This document shows positions 1 to 7,744 of a DNA stretch of 21,131 nt, in pieces. The notes beneath the pieces were generated by a model. The model was not told the DNA's origin and did no database searches. It saw only the letters and a program-made list of their open reading frames with translations. The DNA comes from Paracoccaceae bacterium (GTDB lineage Bacteria > Pseudomonadota > Alphaproteobacteria > Rhodobacterales > Rhodobacteraceae). The translations under genes and the position numbers were made by a program. Location: assembly GCA_007131945.1 (NCBI GenBank), contig SLPP01000394.1, positions 1 through 21,131 of the forward strand. Direction: 5' to 3'. Numbering within the stretch: the first letter of the stretch is position 1; each line of letters opens with the position of its first letter.

Positions 1-101
1 AGCGGCATCAGCGTCTCGCTGACGAAACGGCCGCCGAATATGCCGAAACGACCCTTCTCGTCGGGCCCGGTCATGTAGCTGTTGATGCGGTCTTCGGGCA
101 T
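1..101 (-). CDS. trpB: Tryptophan synthase beta chain, N-terminal part (cut by window edge)
   Basis: The minus strand from 101 opens with [20 protein letters not shown] and continues [14 protein letters not shown], the conserved N-terminus of TrpB, which makes tryptophan from indole and serine with pyridoxal phosphate as part of the alpha2beta2 synthase in the cytoplasm. Only 33 codons lie in the window; the rest, including the catalytic lysine, is off the left edge. A perfect AGGAGG ribosome binding site lies at 108-113, six bases before the ATG, which fixes the start. trpF lies upstream on the same strand (1231-1893), but a methyltransferase gene separates the two, unlike the adjacent trpF-trpB order I recall for Rhodobacteraceae. 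About 200 bases of leader with promoter-like sequence precede the start, so trpB may have its own promoter. Confidence 0.93.
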   Translation of the reverse strand, partial: MPEDRINSYMTGPDEKGRFGIFGGRFVSETLMP

Positions 102-202
102 GGGGCACCTCCTGCGTCAGGCCGATGTAGCCCCTCTCGGGCAGGCGGTAAAGTGGCGACCCGTCGACCGGGAAAGCGCCCCTTCAGCGGCCGAGGGAGC
201 GG

Positions 203-239
203 GTGCTCGCATGCGAGCACTCGCGCAAAATACTGACAA
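203..239 (-). promoter_or_regulatory. Perfect 18-bp palindrome beside a candidate trpB promoter
   Basis: The sequence GTGCTCGCATGCGAGCAC at 203-220 is a perfect palindrome of two 9-base arms without a spacer. On the minus strand a TTGTCA box (234-239) lies 17 bases upstream of TCGCAT (211-216), a poor -10 match that overlaps the palindrome. The surrounding 225-275 stretch is AT-rich against a GC-rich background. The layout fits an operator over a weak promoter for trpB. No known operator was recognised, and the -10 box is weak. The stretch 102-302 holds nothing else that I can support. Confidence 0.35.
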
Positions 240-302
240 AAAACGTCTTTCCGGAGAAATTAACCGCAACGAAACCTTTGCGCGGGGCCGTTTCCGGGGC
301 GA

Positions 303-1121
303 TCAGGCCCGCGTAGCAAGGGTCAGCAGATAGTCGGTTTCCATCTTCACCGTGCCGTCCGTGGCGCGGTTGCGCTTCGATATCACCGCCCGCATGTCAG
401 TGCGCAGCGCCTCGGCACCGGCCTCGCCAACGACGCCGAGGGCGCGGATCGTGGGGCCGAAATAGGTCGAGAACACCTCGACCGCGTGATCGGGCGAACG
501 GAAGAAGGCAAAGCCCGAGCATCGCTCGAACCGCATCTCGGCGACGGCGTCGCCGAAAAGTCCGGCGATCCCGTCCTCGGTGCCCCAGATGAGCGGCGAC
601 GGCATCCCGTCGGGCGGCGGGGCGTGGCTTGCGTGAACGCCAAAGAAGTCCTTGCCGAAGCCCTCGGGCATCCAGTTCGCCAGCGCGAGCCGACCGCCCG
701 GGCGGCAGACGCGCAGCGCCTCTTCGGCCGCACGCTTCTGGTCGGGCGCGAACATGATGCCGAAGGCCGAGGTCACCATGTCGAAATCACCGTCGGGCCA
801 AGGCAGATCCTGCGCATCGCCGAGACGGAAATCGACCGTCACCCCCTCGGCGGCGGCCCTGAGCTTCGCGCGCTCGATCAGATTCTCGGCGATGTCGACA
901 CCGGCGACATCGCAGAAGCGCCGCGCGGCGACCAGTGCGACATTGCCGCTGCCGCAGGCGATGTCGAGCACGCGCTCGCCCGGACGCGGATCGGCGGCGC
1001 GGCAGAGGTCCTCTGCGATCATCATGGTCTGCCGGGCTATCTTGTTGAAATCGCCGCTCGACCACAGCGCCTTGGCAGCGGCCGTCAGGGCCGGGATGTC
1101 GGGTTGAGCCTGATGGGACAT
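303..1121 (-). CDS. Class I SAM-dependent methyltransferase (UbiE-like fold)
   Basis: A 272-residue protein with the Rossmann methyltransferase signature: motif I VLDIACGSGN at residues 51-60 (SAM binding), acidic motif II GVDIAEN around 74-80, motif III GDAQDLPWPDGDFDMV around 101-116, and a post-motif stretch CRPGGRLALANW around 139-150. The fold points to methyl transfer from S-adenosylmethionine to a small molecule; the substrate cannot be told. The open frame extends upstream, but the ATG at 1121 is preceded by AGGAGG (1127-1132) at good spacing, so the shorter start is chosen. It lies between trpF and trpB on the same strand, with 109 bases to trpF and about 200 to trpB. It has no evident link to tryptophan synthesis and looks like an insertion into that pair. 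It could be a ubiquinone/menaquinone-type or a phospholipid-type methyltransferase. Confidence 0.85.
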   Translation of the reverse strand: MSHQAQPDIPALTAAAKALWSSGDFNKIARQTMMIAEDLCRAADPRPGERVLDIACGSGNVALVAARRFCDVAGVDIAENLIERAKLRAAAEGVTVDFRLGDAQDLPWPDGDFDMVTSAFGIMFAPDQKRAAEEALRVCRPGGRLALANWMPEGFGKDFFGVHASHAPPPDGMPSPLIWGTEDGIAGLFGDAVAEMRFERCSGFAFFRSPDHAVEVFSTYFGPTIRALGVVGEAGAEALRTDMRAVISKRNRATDGTVKMETDYLLTLATRA

Positions 1122-1230
1122 GGTCACCTCCTTCTGCGTTCCGCCCGCAAGGCAAGGAAATGACGAAATCCCATAGCATGTTTTCGGCCGCGACGCGACC
1201 CGGCGGCCGGATCGCGGTCGAGGGGCGGGC

Positions 1231-1893
1231 TCAGTCGGCGGTTGCCGGCGCCCCGGTCGCGGCGGCAACGAAGGCGGCGATGCGCGCGGGGTCCTTGACG
1301 CCGGGCGCAGATTCGACGCCCGACGAGACATCGACCTGGCGCGCGCCGGTCAGGCGGATCGCCTCGGCGACGTTTTCGGGCGTCAGGCCGCCGGCCAGCA
1401 TCCAGGGCACCGGCCAGCGCCGGCCGGCGATCAGCCGCCAGTCGAAGGCGAGCCCGTTGCCGCCGGGCAGCGCGGCACCGGGCACCGGCTTGGCATCGAC
1501 GAGCAGCATGTCCGCCGCCCGCGCCTGTTCGGCCAGCGCCGGCAGGTCACCCTCGGTCGCGATGCCCACCGCCTTCATCACCGGCAGGCCGAAACGCGCG
1601 CGGACCCCGGCCACCCGCGCCGGGCTCTCGTGCCCGTGGAGCTGCAGAAGGTCGAGCGGGACGGCCGCCAGCACGGCCTCGATCCCGGCATCCTCGGCAT
1701 CGACGAAAAGGCCCACCCGCGCCAGCCCGGGCGGCGCCGCGAGCGCGATCGCCCGCGCCCGTTCGGGGCTCACGGCGCGCGGCGATGGCGGGAAGAAGTT
1801 GAGGCCGACATAGGCCGCGCCGGCCCGGGCAACGGCGTCCATGTCCTGCGGCCGGGTCACGCCGCAGATCTTGACGCGGACGGTTTCGGTCAT
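1231..1893 (-). CDS. trpF: Phosphoribosylanthranilate isomerase
   Basis: A 220-residue TIM-barrel protein of normal length for TrpF, which isomerises phosphoribosylanthranilate to CdRP, the third step of tryptophan synthesis, in the cytoplasm. Visible landmarks are KICGVTRPQD at residues 8-17 with the catalytic cysteine Cys10, QLHGHE at 84-89, the catalytic aspartate Asp133 in LLVDAK, the phosphate-binding AGGLTPENV at 167-175, and DVSSGVES at 188-195. The start ATG lies 4 bases after the lapA stop, which suggests joint transcription with ihfB and lapA. The gene is complete with no odd features. Confidence 0.95.
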   Translation of the reverse strand: MTETVRVKICGVTRPQDMDAVARAGAAYVGLNFFPPSPRAVSPERARAIALAAPPGLARVGLFVDAEDAGIEAVLAAVPLDLLQLHGHESPARVAGVRARFGLPVMKAVGIATEGDLPALAEQARAADMLLVDAKPVPGAALPGGNGLAFDWRLIAGRRWPVPWMLAGGLTPENVAEAIRLTGARQVDVSSGVESAPGVKDPARIAAFVAAATGAPATAD

Positions 1894-1897
1894 CGCG

Positions 1898-2251
1898 CTA
1901 TCTGGAATCGTCGACGATCTGCAGGATCTCGTCGCGCTGGCGCTTCACCGCCGGCACCGGCGAGGTGCGCTCGCCGCGGCGGACCGCTTCCAGTTCGCGC
2001 TGCGCCTGCGCCGCCTCGCGCCGGATCGAGCGTTCGCGCAGCCATTCCCAGACCAGCCCCAGCACCAGCCCGAGACCGATCGCCGCGCCGACGACGACGA
2101 AGAGCGGCAGCGTGATCGTGTAGTTGGTGCCGAGGAAGGCCTCTATCGTGCCGGGCCAGAGCGCGAGCGTGACCGGCCCGCTATTGGCCAGCGCCACCAT
2201 CACGGCGGCGGCGAGGACGAGGATCAGGAGCGCATAGCGAAGGTAGGTCAT
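1898..2251 (-). CDS. LapA-domain inner-membrane protein
   Basis: A 117-residue protein with two hydrophobic helices (about residues 4-22 and 46-68) joined by a short loop NSGPVTLALWPGTIE, then a charged, probably coiled C-terminal tail rich in Arg, Glu and Gln. This is the layout of LapA/DUF1049 proteins (YciS-like), whose E. coli relative helps control lipopolysaccharide assembly; the function here is inferred by family only. The start at 2251 lies 8 bases after the ihfB stop and its own stop lies 4 bases before trpF, so it sits in an ihfB-lapA-trpF transcript. A longer open frame runs upstream but overlaps ihfB and has no support. Confidence 0.8.
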   Translation of the reverse strand: MTYLRYALLILVLAAAVMVALANSGPVTLALWPGTIEAFLGTNYTITLPLFVVVGAAIGLGLVLGLVWEWLRERSIRREAAQAQRELEAVRRGERTSPVPAVKRQRDEILQIVDDSR

Positions 2252-2259
2252 CGATCCGC

Positions 2260-2547
2260 TCAGCCCTCCTTGCCGTTGAGGCGGTCGCGCAGCAGCTTGC
2301 CGGTCTTGAAGAAGGGGACGCATTTCTCCTCGACCGCGACGGCCTCGCCGGTGCGCGGATTGCGCCCGACCCGCGCATCGCGCCGCTTGACCGAAAAGGC
2401 GCCGAAGCCGCGCAGTTCGACCCGGTCGCCACGTGCGAGCGCCGCCGTGATCTCTTCGAAGAACGTGTTCACGATGCGCTCGACGTCGCGTTGATAGAGC
2501 TGCGGATTCTCTTCGGCAATCTTCTGGATCAGTTCCGAACGGATCAT
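2260..2547 (-). CDS. ihfB: Integration host factor beta subunit
   Basis: A 95-residue DNA-bending protein of the HU/IHF family. The N-terminus [20 protein letters not shown] forms the dimerisation helices; [19 protein letters not shown] lies at about residues 46-64, and the beta-arm tip GRNPRTGE at 61-68 carries the proline (Pro64) that intercalates into DNA. The beta assignment rather than HU rests on the position next to rpsA, a classic ihfB neighbourhood, and on the [10 protein letters not shown] start. IHF beta pairs with IHF alpha, encoded elsewhere, to bend DNA at promoters and recombination sites. A GGGGGAGG ribosome binding site precedes the ATG at 2547. It probably heads the ihfB-lapA-trpF transcript. 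Confidence 0.95.
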   Translation of the reverse strand: MIRSELIQKIAEENPQLYQRDVERIVNTFFEEITAALARGDRVELRGFGAFSVKRRDARVGRNPRTGEAVAVEEKCVPFFKTGKLLRDRLNGKEG

Positions 2548-2614
2548 TGCCTCCCCCCGGTGGCAGGATGGAACGCCTGTCGGCGCGGTCGGGCGCTTGC
2601 TGCGCTCTTGCACG

Positions 2615-2644
2615 ACTATAGGCCGGGTTGCCACCCGCGTACAA
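2615..2644 (-). promoter_or_regulatory. Sigma70-type promoter of ihfB
   Basis: On the minus strand TTGTAC (2639-2644) is followed after 18 bases by TATAGT (2615-2620). It points at ihfB, whose start codon is about 70 bases downstream. Both boxes match the vegetative consensus well, in locally less GC-rich DNA. This allows ihfB-lapA-trpF to be transcribed apart from rpsA. Confidence 0.65.
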
Positions 2645-2789
2645 ACGAAAAGCGCGCAATCCCGTGGGTTTGGCACAAGACCGCGGTTGCGCGCGCCACA
2701 GTTTCGCCGTCACGGACGCGTGTTCCGGCGCCGGTACAACCGGAGCGTGCCGCGCCCGGAACCGCCGAATCGCCCGGACGGCAAGCCAA

Positions 2790-2818
2790 GGGCCCCGCGC
2801 GGTGGTCGCGCGGGGCCC
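2790..2818 (-). terminator. Strong hairpin after rpsA
   Basis: An uninterrupted 11-bp stem, GGGCCCCGCGC at 2790-2800 against GCGCGGGGCCC at 2808-2818 with a 7-base loop, starts about 30 bases beyond the rpsA stop. On the minus strand it is followed by TTGGCTTG rather than a clean T-run, so it is an imperfect intrinsic terminator or a 3' mRNA-stabilising stem. A second GC-rich inverted repeat (GGCCGGCC...) lies between it and the stop codon. Confidence 0.6.
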
Positions 2819-2846
2819 GAGGCCGGCCGGTCGGTGCCGGCCGCGA

Positions 2847-4526
2847 TCAGGTGCGGTCGCGCAGCGCCGCGCCGAGGATGTCGCCGAGCGACGCCCCCGA
2901 GTCGGAAGAGCCGTACTGTTCGACCGCTTCCTTCTCCTCGGCGATCTCGCGCGCCTTGATCGAAAGCCCCAGCTTGCGCGTGCGCGGATCGACTGAGGTC
3001 ACGCGCGCATCGACCTTGTCGCCGACCTGGAAGCGCTCGGGCCGCTGGTCGGCGCGGTCGCGGGCGAGGTCCGAGCGGCGGATGAAGGCCTTCATGCCGT
3101 TGTACTCGACCTCGATGCCGCCATCCTCGATCGCGGTGACGGTGCAGGTCACGATCGAGCCGCGCTTAACGCCATCCACGGCCTCGGAGAAGGCGTCGTT
3201 GCCCAGCGCCTTGATCGACAGCGAGATGCGCTCGCGCTCGATATCGACCTCGGAAACGGCGGCCTTGACCATGTCGCCCTTGCGATAGCTCTGGATCGCC
3301 TCCTCGCCGCGCTGGTCCCAGCTGAGGTCGGAGAGATGCACCATGCCGTCGATGTCGTTCTCGAGCCCGATGAAGAGGCCGAATTCGGTGATGTTCTTCA
3401 CCTCGCCCTCGATCGTGGTTCCCGGCGGGTGCGATTCGGCGAAGAGTTCCCACGGGTTGCGCATGGTCTGCTTGAGCCCGAGGCTGACGCGGCGCTTGGC
3501 GCTGTCGATCTCCAGCACCATGACCTCGACCTCCTGGCTGGTCGAGACGATCTTGCCGGGATGGACGTTCTTCTTGGTCCAGCTCATCTCGGAGACATGG
3601 ACCAGCCCCTCGACGCCGGGCTCGAGCTCGACGAAGGCGCCGTAGTCGGTGATGTTGGTCACGCGGCCCTTGTGCACCGAGCCGATCGGGAAGTTCGCCT
3701 CGACCGAATCCCAGGGATCGGCCTGCAGCTGCTTGATACCGAGGCTGATGCGGTGGGTTTCCTTGTTGATCTTGATCACCTGCACCTTCAGCGTCTCGCC
3801 GATCGACAGGATCTCGGACGGGTGGTTGACCCGCCGCCAGGCCATGTCGGTGACGTGCAGCAGCCCGTCGACGCCGCCCAGATCGACGAAGGCGCCGTAC
3901 TCGGTGATGTTCTTCACCACCCCGTCGACCACCATGCCCTCGGAGAGCTTGGCGATGATCTCGGCGCGCTGCTCGGCGCGGCTTTCTTCCAGGATGGCGC
4001 GGCGCGAGACGACGATATTGCCGCGGCGGCGATCCATCTTGAGGATCTGGAAGGGCTGCTTGAGGCCCATCAGCGGCCCGGCATCGCGCACCGGGCGCAC
4101 ATCGACCTGGCTGCCGGGCAGGAAGGCCACGGCGCCGCCCAGATCGACGGTGAAGCCGCCCTTGACGCGGCCGAAGATCGCGCCCTCGACGCGGTTCTCC
4201 TCGGCATAGGCCTTCTCCAGCCGGTCCCAGGCGGCCTCGCGGCGGGCCTTCTCGCGGCTGACCACGGCCTCGCCGCGGGCATTCTCGACGCGCTCCAGGT
4301 AGACCTCGACCTCGTCGCCGACGGCGATCTCGGGGGCCTCGCCGGGATTGGCGAATTCCTTGAGATCGACGCGGCCTTCCATCTTGTAGCCGACGTCGAT
4401 GATGGCCTGGCCCGCCTCGATGGCGATGACCTTGCCGGTAACGACACTGCCTTCGGAGGGCGTGTCGATGTCGAGGCTTTCATTCAGAAGCGCCTCGAAT
4501 TCTTCCATGGTGGCTTTGGCGCACAT
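2847..4526 (-). CDS. rpsA: 30S ribosomal protein S1
   Basis: A 559-residue protein with six S1 (OB-fold) repeats at about residues 25-92, 110-177, 198-266, 283-353, 370-440 and 456-525. Repeats 3-5 carry the typical KNITEYGAFVDL / TNITDYGAFVEL / KNITEFGLFIGL signatures. S1 binds mRNA on the small ribosomal subunit and helps initiate translation, especially of mRNAs with weak ribosome binding sites. The start MCAKATMEEFEALLNESL fits alphaproteobacterial S1 proteins as I recall them; AAGGA lies about 10 bases upstream. ihfB follows, as usual, but cmk, which commonly precedes rpsA, is absent; a B12-binding protein lies there instead, behind its own terminator. No convincing promoter boxes were found in the 76-base leader. 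The C-terminus ends in an acidic and serine-rich tail. Confidence 0.97.
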   Translation of the reverse strand: MCAKATMEEFEALLNESLDIDTPSEGSVVTGKVIAIEAGQAIIDVGYKMEGRVDLKEFANPGEAPEIAVGDEVEVYLERVENARGEAVVSREKARREAAWDRLEKAYAEENRVEGAIFGRVKGGFTVDLGGAVAFLPGSQVDVRPVRDAGPLMGLKQPFQILKMDRRRGNIVVSRRAILEESRAEQRAEIIAKLSEGMVVDGVVKNITEYGAFVDLGGVDGLLHVTDMAWRRVNHPSEILSIGETLKVQVIKINKETHRISLGIKQLQADPWDSVEANFPIGSVHKGRVTNITDYGAFVELEPGVEGLVHVSEMSWTKKNVHPGKIVSTSQEVEVMVLEIDSAKRRVSLGLKQTMRNPWELFAESHPPGTTIEGEVKNITEFGLFIGLENDIDGMVHLSDLSWDQRGEEAIQSYRKGDMVKAAVSEVDIERERISLSIKALGNDAFSEAVDGVKRGSIVTCTVTAIEDGGIEVEYNGMKAFIRRSDLARDRADQRPERFQVGDKVDARVTSVDPRTRKLGLSIKAREIAEEKEAVEQYGSSDSGASLGDILGAALRDRT

Positions 4527-4602
4527 GCAGATTCAGTCCTTCAGATGCGTTTCACTGGCCAGACGGTTGGTTCCGCCGGTCTCGGGATTGCGATACGATG
4601 GC

Positions 4603-4638
4603 AAAAGGCGGGAGGGGCCGGGATCGGCCCTGCCCGCC
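4603..4638 (-). terminator. Intrinsic terminator of the corrinoid-protein gene
   Basis: On the minus strand a GC-rich hairpin (outer stem GGCGGG/CCCGCC at 4633-4638 and 4607-4612, inner stem AGGGCC/GGCCCT with single-base bulges) is followed directly by TTTT (4603-4606). It lies about 85 bases after the corrinoid-protein stop and before rpsA, separating the two transcripts. Confidence 0.7.
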
Positions 4639-4703
4639 TCGCTCATGCCGCTCGATGCGCGCGTCCATAGCGGCTCGACGCCGCGCTGGCAAGCCCCGCG
4701 CGC

Positions 4704-4722
4704 GCTCAGGCGTTCAGCAGGC

Positions 4723-4737
<15 letters not shown>
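4704..4737 (-). repeat. 17-bp tandem duplication spanning the corrinoid gene stop
   Basis: GCTCAGGCGTTCAGCAG occurs twice back to back (4704-4720 and 4721-4737). The copy at 4721-4737 encodes the last residues LLNA and the stop of the corrinoid protein; the other copy lies just past the stop. Because 17 is not a multiple of three, a frame-shifted ribosome would also meet an LLNA-stop ending. It looks like a recent slippage duplication. Confidence 0.85.
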
Positions 4738-5421
<684 letters not shown>

Positions 5422-5577
5422 GGCGCGAATCCCTGATGCGTGGTCTTCGGCGTGGATGCGTCATAAGGGCCGCGCCCACTGTTCCTTTTGCGACATGCGC
5501 CGGATGAAAGGCGACGGCAAGGTCTTGCCGGCGCAACGTTCTTGAAAAATGTTCATGAAGTGTTCAAGCTGCGACTC
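5422..5577. promoter_or_regulatory. Divergent intergenic region with AT-rich palindromic core
   Basis: This 156-base gap separates the minus-strand corrinoid gene from the plus-strand radical-SAM gene and should hold both promoters. Its right part (5535-5570) is unusually AT-rich and contains the palindrome TTCATGAA (5552-5559) flanked by CTTGAA (5541-5546) and TTCAAG (5563-5568). A weak plus-strand pair TTGCCG (5525-5530) and AATGTT (5548-5553) has 17-base spacing. No box set is convincing, but a shared regulator site is plausible. Confidence 0.3.
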
Positions 5578-6672
5578 ATGTCGCACCCGCCCCGCTTGCC
5601 CGCCCTCGACCCCAGGTTGCGCGCGCCCGCGCGCGGCACGCTGGCGCGGCCGGCGCCGCGCTTCGACCGCGAGCGCCGCGAATGGGCCGATGACGGCTGG
5701 GACCTGCCCGAGGAGGAGCGCAGCGCCGTGCGCGAGGTCGCCATCGAGCGCCCGCGCCGGGTGATCAGCTGGAACGCCTCGCCCGACCTGGGATTCGACC
5801 GCGCGCTCAACCCCTATCGCGGCTGCGAGCATGGCTGCATCTACTGCTATGCCCGGCCGACGCATGCGTATCTCGGCCTGTCGCCGGGGCTGGATTTCGA
5901 GACGCGGCTGATCGCGCGGCCCGACGCGCCGGCGGTGCTCGCGCGCGAACTCGGCCGCAAGGGGTACCGCGTGGCGCCCTTGTGCCTGGGCTCGAACACC
6001 GATCCCTGGCAGCCGGTCGAGGCCGAGCGCCGGATCACGCGCGGCGTGCTGGAGGTGCTGCGCGACTGGCGGCATCCGGTGACGATAACCACCCGCGGCG
6101 CGCTGATCGAGCGCGATCTGGATATCCTGTCGGAGATGGCCGGCGATGGTCTGGTGCAGGTCGGCGTGTCTCTCACCACGCTCGATGCCGGCCTCGCCCG
6201 CGCGATGGAACCGCGCGCGCCGACGCCGACCCGCCGGCTGGCGATGATCGCGGCGCTGGCAAAGGCCGGCGTCCCGGTCCGGCTGATGCTGGCGCCGGTC
6301 ATCCCGGGGCTGACCGATCACGAGATGGAGGCGATCATGCAGGCGGCGCGCGATGCCGGCGCGCAGGCCGCCTGGTGGAGCCTGCTGCGCCTGCCGCACG
6401 AGGTCAGCCCGCTCTTCCGCGACTGGCTCGACCGGCACCGGCCCGGCATGGCGGCCAAGGTCATGCACCGGCTGCAGCAGATGCGCGGCGGGCGGGACAA
6501 TGACCCGGCCTTCGGCCGCCGCTTCACCGGCGACGGCCCGGTCGCCGCGCTGTTGCGCCAGCGCTTCGGGATCGCCGAGCGGCGGCTGGGCTATGCGCCC
6601 GGCCTGCCGCCGCTCGACCTTTCGCGTTTCCGCCCGCCCGTCGGTCCGGGCGCGCAGCTCAGCCTGTTCTGA
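5578..6672 (+). CDS. Radical SAM protein, PA0069/SplB-like family
   Basis: A 364-residue protein with the radical-SAM cluster motif CEHGCIYCY (Cys83, Cys87, Cys90), which binds a 4Fe-4S cluster, inside NPYRGCEHGCIYCYARPTHA (about 78-97). This wording marks the PA0069/COG1533 group, distantly related to spore photoproduct lyase SplB. The C-terminal half has TITTRGALIERD and LMLAPVIPGLTDHE, typical of the barrel. The substrate of the family is unknown to me. The open frame runs 30 codons further upstream, but conservation appears to start near MSHPPRLPALDPRLR, so the ATG at 5578 is preferred; it lacks a good Shine-Dalgarno. The gene is divergent from the corrinoid gene and convergent with the small lipoprotein gene, 12 bases apart. 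Confidence 0.85.
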   Translation: MSHPPRLPALDPRLRAPARGTLARPAPRFDRERREWADDGWDLPEEERSAVREVAIERPRRVISWNASPDLGFDRALNPYRGCEHGCIYCYARPTHAYLGLSPGLDFETRLIARPDAPAVLARELGRKGYRVAPLCLGSNTDPWQPVEAERRITRGVLEVLRDWRHPVTITTRGALIERDLDILSEMAGDGLVQVGVSLTTLDAGLARAMEPRAPTPTRRLAMIAALAKAGVPVRLMLAPVIPGLTDHEMEAIMQAARDAGAQAAWWSLLRLPHEVSPLFRDWLDRHRPGMAAKVMHRLQQMRGGRDNDPAFGRRFTGDGPVAALLRQRFGIAERRLGYAPGLPPLDLSRFRPPVGPGAQLSLF

Positions 6673-6684
6673 GCCCGCCGCGGC

Positions 6685-6960
6685 TCAGCGGCAGCGGCGC
6701 ACGCGGTAGGTGCCGTCGCCGACGGCATAGGCGCATTCGTTGGTCGCCTGGTTGCGCGCGACCAGCGCGCCGGCGGTCGCGCCGGCCATCACCGCGAGGA
6801 TGGTCCAGTTCGGATCGGCGCGCAGGAAGTCGGCCGTCACCAGACCGACCCCGGCGCCGATCAGTCCGCCGACGACGGTGCGCTCCGTCGGGGTCATCCG
6901 GTCGCATCCCGCCAGCGTCAGGGCCGCGACGACCACACCGATTCCGAGTATCTTGGTCAT
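6685..6960 (-). CDS. Small glycine-zipper lipoprotein
   Basis: A 91-residue protein. Residues 1-18 form a signal peptide with lipobox LAGC, giving lipidation at Cys19. Residues about 28-68 form two small hydrophobic segments rich in spaced glycine and alanine (VVGGLIGAGVGLVTADF and AVMAGATAGALVARN), the glycine-zipper pattern of outer-membrane lipoproteins related to 17-kDa surface antigens. A short C-terminus with two cysteines (residues 76 and 90, CAYAVGDGTYRVRRC) could form a disulfide. It likely sits in the envelope; its role is unknown. The ATG at 6960 has GAGGAG upstream (6967-6972) at good spacing and is preferred over a longer frame. It occupies the place where tatABC usually follows scpB. 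Confidence 0.75.
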   Translation of the reverse strand: MTKILGIGVVVAALTLAGCDRMTPTERTVVGGLIGAGVGLVTADFLRADPNWTILAVMAGATAGALVARNQATNECAYAVGDGTYRVRRCR

Positions 6961-7078
6961 GGGTATTCTCCTCACACATCGGGCGCCAACCTGGTCGCCC
7001 GCACCCGGATCAGCTTTCCGGATTTCCGCCTCAGGCGCAAGCCGTCCGCCGGCACTGCCCCTCACGGCTGCGCGACAA

Positions 7079-7093
7079 GCCGCGCAGCGCGGC
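7079..7093 (-). terminator. Hairpin directly after scpB
   Basis: GCCGCG (7079-7084) pairs with CGCGGC (7088-7093) across a 3-base loop, beginning at the base after the scpB stop. On the minus strand it is followed by TTGTCG, so it is at best a weak intrinsic terminator for the argS-to-scpB gene run. Confidence 0.4.
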
Positions 7094-7744
7094 TCACTCC
7101 TCCTCGAAAAGCCCGACCTGCCCCTGCGGCGTTTCCTCGTCTTCGGGAAGCGGCGTTCCGGGCATCGGCCGGCTGTCGAGGAGCCCCGCCGCGCGCAGCT
7201 CCTTCAGCCCGGGCAGGTCGCGCGCACTCTCCAGCCCGAAATGGTCGAGGAAGCTGTCGGTGACGACGAAGGTGACGGGACGCCCCGGCGTCATCCGGCG
7301 GCGCCCGAGACGGATCCATTCGAGCTCGAGCAGCTGGTCGATCGTGCCGCGGCTGACGGCGACGCCGCGGATCTCCTCGATCTCGGCGCGGGTGACCGGC
7401 TGGTGATAGGCGATGATCGCCAGCGTCTCGATCGCGGCGCGGGACAGCCGGCGCGTCTCGACCTGTTCGCGGTGCATGAGCCAGCCGAGGTCGGGCGCGG
7501 TGCGCATCGCCCAGCCCTCGCCGACGCGCACGAGATGCACCCCGCGGCCGGCATAGCGCGAGCGTAGATGGACCAGCGCCTCGGGCACGTCGGACCCTTC
7601 GGGCAGGCGCGCGGCCAGTTCCGCCACGGTCATCGGCTCGGCCGAGGCGAAGAGGATCGCCTCGATCATGCGCTCCTGCTCGGCCATCGGCGGGGCGGGA
7701 AACAGGCTCGGCGTCGCCGCGGCGGTCTCGGTCTGGTCGGTCAT
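7094..7744 (-). CDS. scpB: Segregation and condensation protein B
   Basis: A 216-residue protein with the ScpB pattern: an N-terminal winged helix around EQERMIEAILFASAEPMTVA (residues 22-41), then the conserved LSRAAIETLAIIAYHQPVTR (about 100-119) and EIEEIRGVAVS (about 120-130), then LLELEWIRLGRRRMTPGRPV. It ends in an acidic tail (LPEDEETPQGQVGLFEEE). ScpB dimers bind ScpA and form the condensin complex with Smc on the nucleoid. The start overlaps the scpA stop by 4 bases (ATGA), consistent with coupled translation and fixed stoichiometry. It is complete. In relatives I recall tatA next; here a lipoprotein gene follows. Confidence 0.93.
   Translation of the reverse strand: MTDQTETAAATPSLFPAPPMAEQERMIEAILFASAEPMTVAELAARLPEGSDVPEALVHLRSRYAGRGVHLVRVGEGWAMRTAPDLGWLMHREQVETRRLSRAAIETLAIIAYHQPVTRAEIEEIRGVAVSRGTIDQLLELEWIRLGRRRMTPGRPVTFVVTDSFLDHFGLESARDLPGLKELRAAGLLDSRPMPGTPLPEDEETPQGQVGLFEEE

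Noticed and set aside
82..333. A possible 83-residue protein on the plus strand
   Set aside because: It overlaps the trpB start antisense and crosses the palindrome and AT-rich leader; no ribosome binding site or family resemblance.
3336..4670. A 444-codon plus-strand open frame
   Set aside because: Antisense to rpsA; the repeated pattern mirrors the S1 repeats on the other strand.
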